From Variovorax sp. PBL-E5 (GTDB lineage Bacteria > Pseudomonadota > Gammaproteobacteria > Burkholderiales > Burkholderiaceae_C), in contig NZ_LR594671.1 in NCBI RefSeq assembly GCF_901827185.1, forward strand, positions 930,001 through 994,000: a stretch of DNA of 64,000 bases, given 5' to 3'. Positions 8,022-17,855 of this stretch are shown piece by piece (positions within the stretch are counted from its first letter, which is position 1; every line of letters begins with the position of its first letter). The translations under genes and the position numbers were made by a program. The notes beneath the pieces are model-generated. The model saw only the letters and a program-made list of their open reading frames with translations. It was not told where the DNA came from and ran no database searches.

Positions 8022-10937
8022 TCACTGACAGGCTTCGCACGTCGGATCGTCCACGCCGCAGAACGCGATGTCGGTTGCAGGCATCGCGCTCATCTGTGCT
8101 TGCGCTGCGAGCGCCGCCGCTTCGAGTGCGCTCATGCCCGACGATGCATCGCCGCTGCCCGACGACACGGCGTTGAGCCGGCCCGATTGAACGGTGGATT
8201 TCTCGGCGTGCGTCGCGCTCTGCGTGCGCAGGTAGTAGGTGGTCTTCAGGCCGCGCAGCCAGGCGAGCTTGTAGGTGTCGTCGAGCTTCTTGCCCGAGGC
8301 GCCGGCCATGTAGATGTTGAGCGACTGTGCCTGGTCGATCCACTTCTGGCGACGTGCGGCCGCCTCGACCAGCCAGGTGGTCTCGACCTCGAACGCGGTC
8401 GCGTAGAGCGCCTTCACATCCTGCGGCACGCGGTCGATGGGACGCAGCGAACCATCGAAGTGCTTGAGGTCCATCACCATCACGTCGTCCCACAGGCCCA
8501 GGCGCTTGAGGTCGCGCACCAGGTAGTGGTTGATGACGGTGAACTCGCCGGAGAGGTTCGACTTGACGGAGAGATTGCCGAAGCAGGGCTCGATCGACGC
8601 GTCGACGCCGATGATGTTGGAGATGGTTGCGGTCGGTGCGATGGCGACGCAGTTGGAGTTGCGCATGCCGTCGGTCTTGATCTTCTGGCGCAGCGCATTC
8701 CAGTCGAGCGTGGACGAGCGGTCCACCTCGACATAGCCGCCGCGCGCCTTCTCCAGCAGGTCGAGCGTGTCGGGAGGCAGGATTCCCTTGTCCCACAGCG
8801 AACCCTTGTAGCTCGAGTACTTGCCGCGTTCGCGGGCCAGATCGGTCGAGGCCCAGTAGGCGTGGTAGCAGATCGCTTCCATCGATTCGTCGGCGAACTG
8901 CACCGCCTCCTGCGAGGCGTAGGGGATGCGCAACTCGTACAACGCGTCCTGGAAACCCATCACGCCGAGGCCGACCGGGCGGTGGCGCAGGTTGGAATCG
9001 CGCGCTTTCTTGACCGCGTAGTAGTTGATGTCGATCACGTTGTCGAGCATGCGCATCGCGGTCGAAATCGTTCGCTTGAGCTTTTCCTGGTCGACCGCGC
9101 CGTCCTTCAGGTGCTGCAGCAGGTTGACCGAGCCGAGGTTGCAGACCGCGGTTTCGGTGTCGCTGGTGTTGAGCGTGATCTCCGTGCACAGGTTCGAGGA
9201 ATGGACCACGCCGGCGTGCTGCTGGGGCGAGCGCACGTTGCAGGCGTCCTTGAACGTGATCCACGGATGCCCGGTCTCGAACAGCATCGTGAGCATCTTG
9301 CGCCACAGGTCGGTCGCCTGGACCGTGCGGCTCGGTTTGATCTCGCCGCGCGCAGCCTTTTCTTCGTAGGCGACGTAGGCGGTTTCGAAGTCGATGCCGA
9401 ACTTGTCGTGCAGGTCGGGCACGTTGGAGGGCGAGAACAGCGTCCAGTTGCCCTTCTCCATCACGCGGCGCATGAACAGATCGGGGATCCAGTTCGCCGT
9501 GTTCATGTCGTGGGTGCGGCGGCGGTCGTCGCCGGTGTTCTTGCGCAGTTCGAGGAATTCCTCGATGTCGAGATGCCAGCTTTCCAGGTAGGTGCAGACC
9601 GCGCCCTTGCGCTTGCCGCCCTGGTTGACCGCCACGGCCGTGTCGTTCACGACTTTGAGGAAGGGAACGACGCCCTGCGATTCGCCGTTGGTGCCCTTGA
9701 TGTGGCTGCCGAGCGCACGCACGCGCGTCCAGTCGTTGCCCAGGCCGCCGGCGAACTTGGACAGCAGCGCGTTTTCCTTGATCGACTCGTAGATGCCGTC
9801 GAGGTCATCCGGCACCGTGGTCAGGTAGCAGCTCGACAGCTGCGAGCGCAGGGTGCCGCTGTTGAAGAGCGTCGGCGTGCTCGACATGAAGTCGAAGGAC
9901 GAGAGCACTTCGTAGAACTCGATCGCGCGCGCTTCGCGGTCGATCTCGTTCAGGGCGAGACCCATCGAGACGCGCATGAAGAAAGCCTGCGGCAGTTCGA
10001 TGCGGGTCTTGCGCACGTGCAGGAAGTAGCGGTCGTAGAGCGTCTGCAGGCCGAGGTAGTCGAACTGCAGATCGCGTTCGGGCTTGAGCGCGGCACCCAG
10101 GCGGTTCAGGTCGTACTGCAGCAGCTTCTCGTCGAGCAGTTCGTTGTCGACGCCCTTCTTGATGAACTGCGGGAAGTAGTCGGCATAGGCCTGCGCGCGT
10201 TCTGCGGGCATCACCTCCCGGCCGATGATCTCCTTGAAGATCGTGTGCAGGAGCAGGCGAGCGGTGGCGAAGGTGTAGTCGGGATCCTTCTCGATCAGCG
10301 TGCGGGCGGCGAGGATCGAGGCCTTGTAGACCTCGTCGAGCGGCACGCCGTCGTAGAGATTGCGCATCGTCTCGGCCTGGATCGGCGCGGCCGTGATGCT
10401 GTCGCCCAGGCCTTCGCAGGCGGACTCGATCAGGCCACGGAGTTCGTTGAGGTCAAGCGCGACGCGTTCGCCGCGGTCCAGCACGTGCAGCGTGGGCGCT
10501 GCCGCCTGCGCATGTTGCTCGCCTGCCTTCGAGCGTTCCTGCGAACGGCGTTCGCGGTACAGCACGTAGGCGCGGGCGATCTCGTGGTGGCCGCCGCGCA
10601 TCAGGCCGAGCTCGACCTGATCCTGCACGTCCTCGATGTGGAAGGTGCCGCCGCCCGGACGCGAACGGACCATCGCGCGCACCACGGCCTGGGTCAGGGT
10701 ATCGACCGTTTCGCGAACGCTTGCCGAGGCCGCACCCTGCGTGCCGTGCACGGCAAGAAAGGCCTTCATCATGGCGATCGCGATCTTGTTGGGCTCGAAG
10801 GGCACGACCGCGCCGTTGCGGCGAATGATCTGGTAGTGCGCGAGCGCGTTGCCGGCGGTCGAGCCTGCGACGTCACGATTTTGCGGCGTCGAGGGAACGG
10901 CGCGAGAGGTGGATGGGGTGTTCAGGGCGGTTTGCAT
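8022..10937 (-). CDS. nrdA: Class Ia ribonucleotide reductase, alpha subunit
   Basis: A 971-residue catalytic subunit of class Ia ribonucleotide reductase. An N-terminal ATP-cone (about residues 33-125, beginning YQIIRRNGAVVPFEPNKIA) provides allosteric activity control. The active-site segments SNLCTEITL and CNLGSVNL are present, and the C-terminus has the redox-shuttle cysteine pair (CGVDDPTCEACQ). It is longer than E. coli NrdA (about 760), as is usual for this type. GAGGAC precedes the ATG, and tandem NrdR-type boxes lie about 80-130 bp upstream. Confidence 0.97.
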   Translation of the reverse strand: MQTALNTPSTSRAVPSTPQNRDVAGSTAGNALAHYQIIRRNGAVVPFEPNKIAIAMMKAFLAVHGTQGAASASVRETVDTLTQAVVRAMVRSRPGGGTFHIEDVQDQVELGLMRGGHHEIARAYVLYRERRSQERSKAGEQHAQAAAPTLHVLDRGERVALDLNELRGLIESACEGLGDSITAAPIQAETMRNLYDGVPLDEVYKASILAARTLIEKDPDYTFATARLLLHTIFKEIIGREVMPAERAQAYADYFPQFIKKGVDNELLDEKLLQYDLNRLGAALKPERDLQFDYLGLQTLYDRYFLHVRKTRIELPQAFFMRVSMGLALNEIDREARAIEFYEVLSSFDFMSSTPTLFNSGTLRSQLSSCYLTTVPDDLDGIYESIKENALLSKFAGGLGNDWTRVRALGSHIKGTNGESQGVVPFLKVVNDTAVAVNQGGKRKGAVCTYLESWHLDIEEFLELRKNTGDDRRRTHDMNTANWIPDLFMRRVMEKGNWTLFSPSNVPDLHDKFGIDFETAYVAYEEKAARGEIKPSRTVQATDLWRKMLTMLFETGHPWITFKDACNVRSPQQHAGVVHSSNLCTEITLNTSDTETAVCNLGSVNLLQHLKDGAVDQEKLKRTISTAMRMLDNVIDINYYAVKKARDSNLRHRPVGLGVMGFQDALYELRIPYASQEAVQFADESMEAICYHAYWASTDLARERGKYSSYKGSLWDKGILPPDTLDLLEKARGGYVEVDRSSTLDWNALRQKIKTDGMRNSNCVAIAPTATISNIIGVDASIEPCFGNLSVKSNLSGEFTVINHYLVRDLKRLGLWDDVMVMDLKHFDGSLRPIDRVPQDVKALYATAFEVETTWLVEAAARRQKWIDQAQSLNIYMAGASGKKLDDTYKLAWLRGLKTTYYLRTQSATHAEKSTVQSGRLNAVSSGSGDASSGMSALEAAALAAQAQMSAMPATDIAFCGVDDPTCEACQ

Positions 10938-11285
10938 TCAGTCCTCGGTTGGCAATTCTTGTTGGGCCGGCGGTGCCGAGACAGCCGGGGCCCCGGCTTC
11001 GAGCGCGGGGCAGTACACACTATATCTAGGGTCTGAGGGGTCTACAACCCACTAGATATAGTGTTTTTCACCGACTTCAACGGATGAATACATTGTGGGT
11101 ATAGGCCCAGTGGTCACGCAGACCGCATCGATACTGGACCACCGTAGCGCAGGCCGCGACATGCGGTCGTTTCCAGCGCTTTTGAACCTGAAAGGCGCAT
11201 GGTTGCTGCACTCTCGGTTTCGCACCAAGGCTGTTGCCGTGCCGCGTCAGTTCTGCATGAGCCGCAGCCGCGCGATTGAAAAAAT
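10938..11285. other. nrdA upstream region
   Basis: This 348-bp non-coding gap lies between nrdA and ampD, both on the minus strand. The nrdA-proximal part holds two NrdR-type boxes. The remaining stretch, about 11070-11285, shows no convincing gene, RNA or terminator. Confidence 0.5.
11017..11064 (-). promoter_or_regulatory. Paired NrdR boxes upstream of nrdA
   Basis: Two near-identical 16-bp partial palindromes face each other: 11017-11032 (ACACTATATCTAGGGT) and 11049-11064, whose complement reads ACACTATATCTAGTGG. Their centres are 32 bp apart, about three helical turns, which is the usual spacing for cooperative NrdR binding. NrdR is the ATP/dATP-sensing repressor of ribonucleotide reductase genes. 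The nrdR gene itself is not in this window. Confidence 0.9.
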
Positions 11286-11891
11286 TCAGCGCATCGGAAT
11301 GCCATCGGGGAACATCGCGCGATCCCAGCCGAGCTGTCGCTGCAGAAGGGCCCAGTCGAAGCCGCTGCCGGGATCTTGCTTCCGGCCCGCCGCGATGTGT
11401 TCGTGGCCTGCGATGAACGCGATCGCGTGGCGCTGCGCGATCGCGGGGCACAGGCTGGCGAGCGTTTCGTACTGGGCGTCCTCGAAAGCCTCGCCTTCCA
11501 GTCCCTCGAGCTCGATGCCGATCGAATCGTCGTTGCAGTTCGGTCGTCCGCGCCACGACGATGCGCCGGCGTGCCATGCGCGGTCGTCGCAGCTCACGAA
11601 CTGCCACAGCTCGCCGTTGCGCCGAACATAGAAATGCGCCGACACCTCGAGGCCGCGAATCGTGCCGAAGTAGGGATGCGCATCCCAGTCCAGCCGGTTG
11701 GTGAAGAGCTGCTGCACTTCGTCGCCGCCATAGCGGCCCGGCGGCAGGCTGATCGAATGCAGCACGATCAGGTCGATCTGCGCGCCGGCCGGCCGTGGTC
11801 CGAAATTCGGAGAACGCAACGGCCTGGCAAAGCGATACCAACCCGCGCGCCAGAGGTCGGCGCCGGCTTCACTCATCGGCATTGGCGCCAT
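11286..11891 (-). CDS. ampD: 1,6-anhydro-N-acetylmuramyl-L-alanine amidase AmpD
   Basis: A 201-residue cytoplasmic zinc amidase of the amidase_2 family that removes the peptide from anhydro-muropeptides during peptidoglycan recycling. Key segments are LIVLHSISLPPG (first zinc His), AHFYVRRNGELWQFV, AWHAGASSWRGRPNCNDDSIGIELEG and the C-terminal AGHEHIAAGRKQDPGSGFDW with the second His and Asp. No signal peptide is seen, consistent with AmpD. The start overlaps the end of pilR by 23 bp; nearby downstream Met codons (11885, 11879) are alternatives. Confidence 0.95.
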   Translation of the reverse strand: MAPMPMSEAGADLWRAGWYRFARPLRSPNFGPRPAGAQIDLIVLHSISLPPGRYGGDEVQQLFTNRLDWDAHPYFGTIRGLEVSAHFYVRRNGELWQFVSCDDRAWHAGASSWRGRPNCNDDSIGIELEGLEGEAFEDAQYETLASLCPAIAQRHAIAFIAGHEHIAAGRKQDPGSGFDWALLQRQLGWDRAMFPDGIPMR

Positions 11892-13380
11892 GCGGCTCTT
11901 CGCCGTTCGGTGTCGCGATGCCCAGCCGGGCGATCCGGTATCGGATCTGTCTCAGACTCAGGCCGAGCCGGGCTGCCGCTGCCGTCCGGTTGAACCCGCT
12001 GTCCTGCAGTGCGCGGACCAGGATCTCGCGCTCCTGCTGATCGAGGTAGGTCTGGAGATCGTTCGGGACGGCCGACTGCGGCTTTGCTTCCGGAATCGGC
12101 GCGGCTTCGGCGGGCTTCGACGCGGCAACCGGCGCTTCGGATGCCAGCGCGATCGGCGCCGCCGTGCTGTCCACGAAATCGAGGTGAAGCACGTCGCCGT
12201 CGCTCAGCGCCACCGCGCGGTGCAGCAGGTTCTCGAGTTCGCGGACGTTGCCATGCAAGGGATGCTCCGTCAGGCGCTGGAGCACTTCGGCCGACAGCGT
12301 CGGTGCCGGCATCTGGGCATCCCGCGCGATGCGCTCGAGCAGCGCATGGCAGAGCGCGGGCAGGTCCTCGCGGCGCTCGCGCAGCGCGGGCACGGCGATC
12401 TCGATCACGTTGAGGCGATAGAAAAGATCCTGCCGAAACCGCCCCGCCTGAACTTCGGCGTGCAGGTCCTTGTGCGTGGCGCTCACGACGCGAACGTCGA
12501 CTGCGTCTTCCTGGGTCGAGCCGATCGGACGCACGCTGCGCTCCTGGATGGCGCGCAGCAATTTCGATTGCATGGCCAGCGGCAGGTCGCCGATCTCGTC
12601 GAGGAACAAGGTGCCCCCGCGTGCGGCCTGGAAGTAGCCGTCGCGGTCCTGCGAGGAGCCGGTGTAGGAACCCTTCAGCGCGCCGAAGAACTCGGCTTCG
12701 AGCAGGTTCTCGGGGATGGCGCCGCAATTGACGGCGACGAAGGGCCCGTCGCTGCGCTGGCTGCAGGCATGCACGGCGCGGGCCGCGAGTTCCTTGCCGG
12801 TGCCGGATTCGCCGCGAACCAGCACCGGCGCCATGCCGCGCGCGACCTTGGCAATGCGGGACTTGACCAGACGCATCGCCTCGGAGTCTCCGACCAGCCG
12901 GTCGAGTGCCGCGACGCCGCTGCTGCCGATTGTCGCCGTCTTCGTTTCATCGTCCGTCGGACGCACCGGCCGGCCCGCCGCCGACTGTATCGGGGTCTGC
13001 ACGGCCGACGCCACCACGGCGCGGAACTGCTTCAGGTCGACCGGCTTGGTGAGGTAGTCGAAGGCGCCGGCCTTGAGCGCCTCGACGGCGTTCTCGGCTG
13101 AGCCGTAGGCCGTCATCACGATGCATCGCTCGCCGCGCTGCTCCTGCTGTACGCGCTGCAGGATCTCGAGCCCGAGGCCGTCGGGCAACCGCATGTCGGT
13201 GATCACGGCATCGAAGCGACCCGCGTCCAGTTGCTGCCGGGCTTCCGAGACGCTGCCCGCCGACTCGACGCCGTAGCCCTCGCGCAGCAGCGTGAGTTCG
13301 TAGAGCGTGCGCAGATCGGGCTCGTCGTCGACCACCAGGATCTGGGCGGCACGAGGCGCTGACGGATGGGAGGTGCTCAC
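11869..13380 (-). CDS. pilR: NtrC-type response regulator PilR
   Basis: A 503-residue sigma-54 activator: receiver domain (residues 13-130, phospho-acceptor Asp62 in ITDMRLPDG), AAA+ domain with Walker A GESGTGKE, and a C-terminal Fis-type helix-turn-helix ([20 protein letters not shown]). Position next to pilS, with ampD and ffh as neighbours, supports PilR, which activates type IV pilin (pilA) transcription. The sigma-54-contacting loop reads GSYTGS instead of the canonical GAFTGA. No pilA or sigma-54 promoter is seen in the window. Confidence 0.92.
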   Translation of the reverse strand: MSTSHPSAPRAAQILVVDDEPDLRTLYELTLLREGYGVESAGSVSEARQQLDAGRFDAVITDMRLPDGLGLEILQRVQQEQRGERCIVMTAYGSAENAVEALKAGAFDYLTKPVDLKQFRAVVASAVQTPIQSAAGRPVRPTDDETKTATIGSSGVAALDRLVGDSEAMRLVKSRIAKVARGMAPVLVRGESGTGKELAARAVHACSQRSDGPFVAVNCGAIPENLLEAEFFGALKGSYTGSSQDRDGYFQAARGGTLFLDEIGDLPLAMQSKLLRAIQERSVRPIGSTQEDAVDVRVVSATHKDLHAEVQAGRFRQDLFYRLNVIEIAVPALRERREDLPALCHALLERIARDAQMPAPTLSAEVLQRLTEHPLHGNVRELENLLHRAVALSDGDVLHLDFVDSTAAPIALASEAPVAASKPAEAAPIPEAKPQSAVPNDLQTYLDQQEREILVRALQDSGFNRTAAAARLGLSLRQIRYRIARLGIATPNGEEPHGANADE

Positions 13381-13384
13381 GCCG

Positions 13385-15076
13385 CTATTGTGTCAGCCGC
13401 GTTTCGGCCGCAGCGAAGGTGATGAAGAATTCATTGCCTTCGGGCCCGGCCGCGGTCAGGGCGCGGCGTTCATAGCCGATCGTTGCGCCATGACGCTCGC
13501 AGAGTTCGCGGCACAGGAAAAGCCCGAGCCCGCTGGAACGGCTTTCGGAGGAAAAGAAAGGCTCGAACAAGTGGCGCTGCACCGCCGGCTCGAGCGGCGC
13601 GCCGTCGCTCCAGATCTGCAGACTGGCGTGGCCGCCAGCGTTGAAGCCGGTCGCCACCTGGATCGCGCCGTCGCGGTCGCTGGCATAGCGCGCGGCGTTG
13701 TCGAGCAGGTTCACGAGGATGCGACGCAAATGCTCGACATCGAAGCGCACGTCGCTCGGGCCCGCATCGAGCGTCAGCCGCACGCCCTGATGCTGCACAT
13801 GGTGAATCCATTCTTCCGCCAGTGCGCGCACGGTCGGGTCGAGCGCCACCTGCTCGCCGAGCGGCAGCACGCGCTGCTGGCGCACCCGCGCGACATCGAG
13901 GACGTCGTCCACGATGCGCGAAAGGCGCTGCGCGTTCTGCTGCACCATCGTCGTCAGCTGGCGGTGAGCGGGATCGACCAGGTCTTCGCCCAGGAGCGCG
14001 CTGGCCTGGGTGATGGCGGCCAGCGGATTGCGGATCTCGTGCGCGACGGCCGCCGACATGCGGCCCATGGCGGCCAGCTTCTCGGTGCGGATGCGCGCCT
14101 CGAGTTCGCGCAGGTCCTGCAGGAACATGACGCAGAGGCTTTCGGCCTGGGGATCCCGGGTCGGTGTCAGCCGGGTGCGCACGCGGACTTCCCGCGCCGC
14201 ACCGTGCGGCTGCGCGATCGGCGTCTCCTTCGATTGCGGCGTGTGCCGCACGAAGGTTTGATGGGCGAGGTCGGCGAGTGCGTTCCAGGCCGGGTGGGCA
14301 TTCAGCGCGAACGGCAGCGACAGCCCCGCGAGACCCTGGCCGAGGATCGCATCGGCGGCGGGATTGGCGGCATGCACATCGCCCTGCGCATCGATCACCA
14401 GCACACCTTCGCTCAGCGTCTCGATCACCAGGTCATTGACCTGCGCATGCATCTGCGCGTTGCTCCGGTTGCGCTGCGCCAGCGCTTCCTCGCGCGCGAG
14501 CCGGCGCGCGAGCTCGTGCGCGAGCAAGGCCACGACGAACAGGCCGGTGCCCGTCAGCGCGGCCTGCACGAAGCGCGGCGACGCATCCGCTGCCTCCCAC
14601 AGCCAGAACCATCCCGCGTGTCCCAGCAGCAGCAGCGTCACTGCAGCGGTCGTCCCGAGGCCGACCATTTCGGTGCCCAGTACCGCACCCATCAGCACCG
14701 GCAAGGCGAACAGCGGCGTGTAGTTGATGCTGCCCACTTGCAGCACCTGCAGCGCGGTGAAGACGAGCAGATCGATTCCGATGGTGGCCAGCCACGCTGC
14801 TCCGAAGCCGCGGATCGGAGGTTGCAGCGGCGCATAGCGCGCGGCCAGCAGGGTGGCGACCAGGTAGCCGGTCGACAAACCCACCGCCGCCATCTGCAGG
14901 GGCTGCCGCAGCGCGAAGGCCACGGCCTGAAGCAGCAGCAGCACCACGGCGACGAAGCAGCGTGCGGTCATGAAGCCGCGCCACAGCCGCAGCAACGCGG
15001 AGCTTTTCCGGTGGAAGTGCTCGAGCGGGCTCCAGTCCGTAGCCGGCTCGCCGCGCGACCAGAGAAAGGTGGCCAT
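13385..15076 (-). CDS. pilS: Sensor histidine kinase PilS
   Basis: A 563-residue membrane sensor kinase partnered with PilR, whose start lies four bases beyond its stop. The N-terminal third holds about six hydrophobic segments (roughly residues 35-200), then a PAS-like region, a HisKA domain (SAAVAHEIRNPLAAI) and a HATPase domain with NLLDNAARYA and SSGLGLFLC. I chose ATG 15076 (MATFLWSRGE); the open frame extends further upstream, but only over sequence belonging to the next gene. In pseudomonads PilS senses pilin levels in the membrane. Confidence 0.92.
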   Translation of the reverse strand: MATFLWSRGEPATDWSPLEHFHRKSSALLRLWRGFMTARCFVAVVLLLLQAVAFALRQPLQMAAVGLSTGYLVATLLAARYAPLQPPIRGFGAAWLATIGIDLLVFTALQVLQVGSINYTPLFALPVLMGAVLGTEMVGLGTTAAVTLLLLGHAGWFWLWEAADASPRFVQAALTGTGLFVVALLAHELARRLAREEALAQRNRSNAQMHAQVNDLVIETLSEGVLVIDAQGDVHAANPAADAILGQGLAGLSLPFALNAHPAWNALADLAHQTFVRHTPQSKETPIAQPHGAAREVRVRTRLTPTRDPQAESLCVMFLQDLRELEARIRTEKLAAMGRMSAAVAHEIRNPLAAITQASALLGEDLVDPAHRQLTTMVQQNAQRLSRIVDDVLDVARVRQQRVLPLGEQVALDPTVRALAEEWIHHVQHQGVRLTLDAGPSDVRFDVEHLRRILVNLLDNAARYASDRDGAIQVATGFNAGGHASLQIWSDGAPLEPAVQRHLFEPFFSSESRSSGLGLFLCRELCERHGATIGYERRALTAAGPEGNEFFITFAAAETRLTQ

Positions 15077-15087
15077 GGCGGGGTGTC

Positions 15088-15330
15088 TCAGTGACCAGCG
15101 GCCTGTCGGTGCGCAACGCTGCAATAGTAGGCGATGCCACCCGGTCCGCCGATGGCGTCCGCCGCAGGCAGATGAAGTCCGCAGTGCGCGCAGCGCAGCA
15201 TGGCCTGGGGCGCGGCGACCGCGGGTGTCGCGCGTTTCGGCGGTTGGCGTTCGCGCATTTCGTCGCGCCGGTTCTTGCGCCAGATCCAGATCGCCACGAA
15301 GACCACGGCGAAGACGAGAAGGAATTTCAT
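15088..15330 (-). CDS. PP0621-type small membrane zinc-ribbon protein
   Basis: An 80-residue protein with an N-terminal membrane helix (MKFLLVFAVVFVAIWIW), a basic linker, and a CxxC...C cluster (CAHCGLHLP...YYCS) that could bind a metal. It resembles the PP0621 family found between pilS and the cytochrome c assembly gene in related genomes. Its start overlaps the stop of the upstream cytochrome c assembly gene (ATGA) and pilS starts 11 bp after its stop, so it belongs to the same operon. Its function is unknown. Confidence 0.82.
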   Translation of the reverse strand: MKFLLVFAVVFVAIWIWRKNRRDEMRERQPPKRATPAVAAPQAMLRCAHCGLHLPAADAIGGPGGIAYYCSVAHRQAAGH

Positions 15331-16133
15331 GATCCGCGCGCCAGCACGACCTCGAGCACGAAGCGCGAACCCACATAGGCCAGCAGCAGCAGCGCCGAGC
15401 CTGCGTAGAGCACTCGCCGTGCGGTCCGACCGCGCCAGCCGAAGCGCGTACGTCCAATCAGCAGGATCGCGAAGGTGATCCATGCGAGCACCGAGAACAC
15501 GGTCTTGTGATCCCACTTCCAGTTCCGGGCCGATGCACCATAGAGCGTCTCGCCGAACAACAGTCCGGCCAGCAAGGTGGCCGAGAGCAGCACGAAGCCG
15601 GCGGTCACGAAGCGGAACGTCAGCCGTTCCAGCGTCAACAGGGGCACGCCGCTTGGCGGCTCGGTCGCCAGGCGGATCTGCTTTTCCGTGCGCGTGATCA
15701 GCCAGGCGTGCACCACGGCAGCGCCGAACAATCCATACGAAGCGATGCCAAGCGCCAGATGCAGCGGCAACCAGGGCGAGGCCGACACGTGCAGCGGCGT
15801 GCCCGGGAACTCGGCCGCCAGCAATGCGGCGACCGCGCCGAGCGCCGCCAGCACGCGCCGCACCGTGAGTTGCGGGTACATGCGGCTCTCGATGCCATAC
15901 ACCGTCAGCACGAGCCAGGCCGTGACGGAAATCGCCGGCGCGAAGCCGAAGCGCGGAATACCGCCGGCAAGCCCCCAGCCCAGCGCGCAGGCGTGCAGCA
16001 GCCAAGCCACGACCAGGATCGATCGCGTGGACGAACGGGCGAGTCCCGAGGAGACAGCGGCGGCAATGCCATAGGCGGCGGCGGTGGCGATGCCCAGCGC
16101 CACGCCGAGCGGGGAGGGGATCGCTAAAATCAT
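15327..16133 (-). CDS. Inner-membrane cytochrome c assembly protein (CcsA/YpjD-like)
   Basis: A 268-residue multi-pass membrane protein of the CcsA/CcmC heme-handling superfamily, close to YpjD/CorE-type proteins. About eight hydrophobic segments are visible. Conserved histidines lie in LPLHLALGIASYGLFG, and a NWKWDHKTVFSVLAWITFA segment resembles the tryptophan-rich/His region of the family. I chose ATG 16133 (MILAIPSPLG). It is first in the PP0621-pilS-pilR-ampD transcript and divergent from ffh. Whether it handles heme or has another role is not settled for this subfamily. Confidence 0.85.
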   Translation of the reverse strand: MILAIPSPLGVALGIATAAAYGIAAAVSSGLARSSTRSILVVAWLLHACALGWGLAGGIPRFGFAPAISVTAWLVLTVYGIESRMYPQLTVRRVLAALGAVAALLAAEFPGTPLHVSASPWLPLHLALGIASYGLFGAAVVHAWLITRTEKQIRLATEPPSGVPLLTLERLTFRFVTAGFVLLSATLLAGLLFGETLYGASARNWKWDHKTVFSVLAWITFAILLIGRTRFGWRGRTARRVLYAGSALLLLAYVGSRFVLEVVLARGS

Positions 16134-16152
16134 CCGGTTGAGTATATGTACT

Positions 16153-16245
16153 CCCCCAGGCTTCGCGCACTGCGTGTCGCTTCGCCTTCCCCCTCGCCGG
16201 GGGCGATGCCTGCGGACCGGCGGAGCCGGATCTGCGGCATCCCTG
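16153..16245 (+). repeat. Dispersed intergenic repeat, copy A
   Basis: One of six full copies of a roughly 95-bp element that starts CCCCCAGGC and ends in a hairpin. In this copy the outer arms are GATGCC (16205-16210) and GGCATC (16236-16241). It lies between the divergent cytochrome c assembly and ffh genes. Copies B-G are listed separately. Confidence 0.88.
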
Positions 16246-16328
16246 AGCGAAGACCCGGTGGTACATACTTGAAGCGTTGCTCCTCTTTCGATCATTCATC
16301 GCCCGCCGCACGGGCAACTAGGCATCCC

Positions 16329-17714
16329 ATGGCCACCGCTCTCTCCGAAAAATTCTCCCGCCTTGTCAAGCAGGTCAGCGGCCAGGCCCGCATCACCGAG
16401 AGCAACGTGCAGGACATGCTGCGCGAGGTGCGCATGGCCTTGCTCGAGGCCGACGTCGCGCTGCCCGTGGTGCGCGATTTCGTCGCCCGCGTGAAGGAGA
16501 AGGCGCTCGGCCAGGAGGTGCTGGGCTCCCTGAAACCGGGTCAGGCGCTGGTCGGCATCGTCAACCGCGAGCTGGCCGCGACCATGGGCGAAGGCGTGGC
16601 GGACATCAATCTGGCCGCGCAGCCGCCGGCGGTGATCCTGATGGCGGGCTTGCAAGGCGCCGGCAAGACCACAACCACCGCCAAGCTGGCCAAGCATCTG
16701 ATCGAAAAACGCAAGAAGAAGGTGCTGACCGTGTCGGGCGACGTCTACCGGCCCGCGGCCATTGAGCAGCTCAAGACCGTGACGAAGCAGGCCGGCGCCG
16801 AATGGTTTCCGAGCAGCCCCGACCAGAAGCCGCTCGACATCGCCCGCGCTGCGCTCGACCATGCCAAGCGCCATTTCTTCGACGTGCTGCTGGTCGACAC
16901 GGCCGGTCGGCTGGCGATCGACGAAGTCCTGATGACCGAGATCCAGCAACTGCACGCTGCGCTCGATCCGGTCGAGACGCTGTTCGTGGTCGATGCCATG
17001 CAGGGCCAGGATGCGATCAATACCGCCAAGGCCTTCAAGGACGCGCTGCCGCTGACCGGCATCATCCTCACCAAGACCGACGGCGATTCGCGCGGCGGTG
17101 CGGCGCTGTCGGTGCGGCAGGTCACCGGCGTGCCGATCAAGTTCGCCGGCGTGAGCGAGAAGATCGACGGCCTGGAGGTGTTCGACGCCGAGCGCCATGC
17201 CGGACGCATCCTCGGCATGGGCGACATCGTGGCGCTGGTCGAACAGGTCACGGCGGGTGTCGACGTCGCGGCGGCGCAGAAGCTCGCGGCCAAGGTCAAG
17301 AGCGGCGCCGGCTTCGATCTCAATGATTTCCTGGGGCAACTGCAGCAGATGAAGCAGATGGGCGGCCTCTCCAGCATCATGGACAAGCTGCCCGCGCAAA
17401 TGGCCGCCAAGGCCACCGAAGCCGACATGACCCGCGCGGAACGCGACATCCGCCGCAAGGAAGGCATCATCAACAGCATGACCCCGCTGGAGCGACGCAA
17501 GCCCGAGTTGCTCAAGGCCACGCGCAAGCGCCGTATCGCGGCGGGCGCCGGCGTGCAGGTTCAGGAAGTCAACCGGCTGCTCAACGAGTTCGAGCAGATG
17601 CAGGGCATGATGAAGAAGATGAAGGGCGGCGGCCTCATGAAGATGATGAAGCGCATGGGCGGCATGAAGGGAATGTCCGGCATGGGCGGCGGCGGTGGAA
17701 TGCCGAGGTTCTGA
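16329..17714 (+). CDS. ffh: Signal recognition particle GTPase
   Basis: A 461-residue SRP54-type protein that binds signal sequences and 4.5S RNA and docks with FtsY for co-translational membrane insertion. Visible are an N-domain, GTPase motifs GLQGAGKTTTTAK, DTAGRLAIDE and TKTDGDSRGG, and a methionine-rich M domain ending in a Met/Gly/Lys-rich tail. I chose ATG 16329 (MATALSEKFSRL); the open frame continues upstream only through the intergenic repeat. A strong terminator follows its stop. Confidence 0.97.
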   Translation: MATALSEKFSRLVKQVSGQARITESNVQDMLREVRMALLEADVALPVVRDFVARVKEKALGQEVLGSLKPGQALVGIVNRELAATMGEGVADINLAAQPPAVILMAGLQGAGKTTTTAKLAKHLIEKRKKKVLTVSGDVYRPAAIEQLKTVTKQAGAEWFPSSPDQKPLDIARAALDHAKRHFFDVLLVDTAGRLAIDEVLMTEIQQLHAALDPVETLFVVDAMQGQDAINTAKAFKDALPLTGIILTKTDGDSRGGAALSVRQVTGVPIKFAGVSEKIDGLEVFDAERHAGRILGMGDIVALVEQVTAGVDVAAAQKLAAKVKSGAGFDLNDFLGQLQQMKQMGGLSSIMDKLPAQMAAKATEADMTRAERDIRRKEGIINSMTPLERRKPELLKATRKRRIAAGAGVQVQEVNRLLNEFEQMQGMMKKMKGGGLMKMMKRMGGMKGMSGMGGGGGMPRF

Positions 17715-17730
17715 CCTCGAGCGCCAATAG

Positions 17731-17757
17731 AAAAAGCCCGCAGAGCGGGCTTTAAAT
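17731..17757. terminator. Intrinsic terminator between ffh and opgH
   Basis: A perfect stem AGCCCGC/GCGGGCT (17735-17751) with an AGA loop is preceded by AAAAA and followed by TTTAAATT. It can act on ffh and also on the convergent opgH transcript. Confidence 0.88.
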
Positions 17758-17850
17758 TCCAGAGATGCCACGGATCCGGCTCCGCCGATCCGCAGGCATC
17801 GCCCCCTGCAAGGGGGTGGGCGGCCACACGAAGTGGGCAAGCCTGGGGGG
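17758..17850 (-). repeat. Dispersed intergenic repeat, copy B
   Basis: A full copy in minus orientation directly after the opgH stop. The hairpin arms are GATGCC (17764-17769) and GGCATC (17795-17800). The CCCCCAGGC end faces the opgH gene. This copy has the GCCCACTTCGTGTGGCC variant of the middle part. Confidence 0.88.
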
Positions 17851-17855
17851 TGAGC

